Assembly (NCBI GenBank): GCA_019246575.1
Contig: JAFAQG010000722.1
Span: forward strand, 1-7,386
Direction of reading: 5' to 3'
Source of the DNA: Acidobacteriaceae bacterium
GTDB lineage: Bacteria > Acidobacteriota > Terriglobia > Bryobacterales > Bryobacteraceae
DNA length: 7,386 nucleotides
The position numbers and the translations under genes were made by a program. The notes beneath the pieces were generated by a model. That model made no database searches. It was not told where the DNA came from and was given only the letters and a program-made list of their open reading frames with translations. Position 1 is the first letter of the stretch, and every line of letters begins with the position of its first letter. This document shows positions 6,628 through 7,386 of the stretch, one piece after another.

Positions 6628-7386
6628 ATGGCGAAAGAGAAATTTGACCGCAGCAAGCCGCATGTAAACATCGGCACCATCGGACACATCGACCACGGCA
6701 AGACGACGCTGACCGCGGCGATCACGAGGACGCTCGCAAAACACAACCCGAAGGTAAAGTTCCGCAGCTTCGATTCCATCGACAACGCGCCCGAAGAGAA
6801 AGCGCGCGGCATCACCATTGCCGTGGCCCACGTCGAATATGAGACCGCCAACCGGCACTACGCGCACGTCGACTGTCCGGGTCACGCCGACTACATCAAG
6901 AACATGATCACCGGCGCAGCCCAGATGGATGGAGCGATTCTGGTTGTGGCCGCGACTGACGGTCCCATGCCGCAGACGCGTGAGCACATTCTGCTGGCGC
7001 GGCAGGTCGGTGTGCCGTACATCGTCGTGGCTCTGAACAAAGTCGACATGGTGGACGATCCGGAGCTGCTCGAACTGGTCGAGCTCGAAGTGCGCGAGCT
7101 GTTGAAGACGTATCAATTTCCGGGCGACGATGTGCCGGTGGTGCGCGTGAGCGCGCTCGGCGCATTGAACGGCGAAGAGAAGTGGGAGAAGACGGTCGAC
7201 GAGCTGATGGCGCGGGTGGACGAATACGTTCCGGTGCCGCAGCGGGATGTCGAGAAGCCGTTCTTGATGCCGATTGAAGATATCTTCTCGATTCAGGGCC
7301 GGGGCACTGTGGTGACCGGCCGTATCGAGAAGGGCATCTGCAAGGTCGGCGAGGAAATGGAGATCGTCGGTTTCCGTGACACCCGC
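6628..7386 (+). CDS. tuf: Elongation factor Tu (partial, 3' end outside the window)
   Basis: EF-Tu carries aminoacyl-tRNA to the ribosomal A site as a ternary complex with GTP. The frame is open from the ATG at 6628 to the last base, giving 253 of about 395 codons. GTPase motifs are complete: GHIDHGKTT (19-27), RGITI (60-64), DCPGH (82-86) with catalytic His86, NKVD (137-140) and SAL (175-177). Domain II is entered at about 210 and the window ends within its beta-barrel, after GRGTVVTGR. Two small departures from the most usual sequence are NKVD for NKCD and ALNK for FLNK; neither affects the guanine-binding Asn, Lys or Asp. An AGAGGA ribosome binding site stands nine bases before the ATG. 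Its place after fusA is the classical tufA position; whether a second tuf copy exists cannot be seen here. Confidence 0.98.
   Translation, partial: MAKEKFDRSKPHVNIGTIGHIDHGKTTLTAAITRTLAKHNPKVKFRSFDSIDNAPEEKARGITIAVAHVEYETANRHYAHVDCPGHADYIKNMITGAAQMDGAILVVAATDGPMPQTREHILLARQVGVPYIVVALNKVDMVDDPELLELVELEVRELLKTYQFPGDDVPVVRVSALGALNGEEKWEKTVDELMARVDEYVPVPQRDVEKPFLMPIEDIFSIQGRGTVVTGRIEKGICKVGEEMEIVGFRDTR

Noticed and set aside
1..7386. CRISPR arrays, insertion sequences, prophage or rRNA genes
   Set aside because: No spaced repeats, transposase frames, terminal inverted repeats or rRNA-like stretches were seen.

Overview
The window is about 60% GC and carries two divergent gene blocks around a roughly 670-base control region. 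The organism is a bacterium. The style of the EF-G, EF-Tu and S7 proteins and the GC content fit Acidobacteriota best, but that placement is an inference from memory of protein sequences and was not tested by a search.

Minus-strand block (bases 1-2966, read right to left). It begins with a full-length ComEC/Rec2 DNA-uptake channel protein, followed by a small YtxH-type membrane-anchored coiled-coil protein. The last gene is the first 23 codons of a gene whose start resembles 1-pyrroline-5-carboxylate dehydrogenase. The gaps between these genes are 35 and 12 bases, so they could be one transcript.

Central region (2967-3633), no protein gene that I accept. It holds (i) a sigma70-like promoter whose -10 lies inside a perfect palindrome, (ii) a likely undescribed small RNA of about 154 nt with a rod-like 5' domain, a CU-rich unpaired stretch that looks like an anti-Shine-Dalgarno seed, and a strong intrinsic terminator, (iii) a second, near-consensus promoter, and (iv) a leader of about 345 nt with several mutually exclusive hairpins running up to the rpsL ribosome binding site.

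Plus-strand block (3634-7386). This is the classical str operon: rpsL (S12), rpsG (S7), fusA (EF-G) and the first 253 codons of tuf (EF-Tu). These supply the decoding-centre protein, the 30S head assembly protein and the two GTPases of elongation. All look functional, with one striking exception. S7 is only 128 residues, because 28 residues (E. coli positions 118-145) are missing in frame between two Met-Ala dipeptides, while both flanks are perfectly conserved. This is the most unusual observation in the window. The small RNA and the rpsL leader come next.
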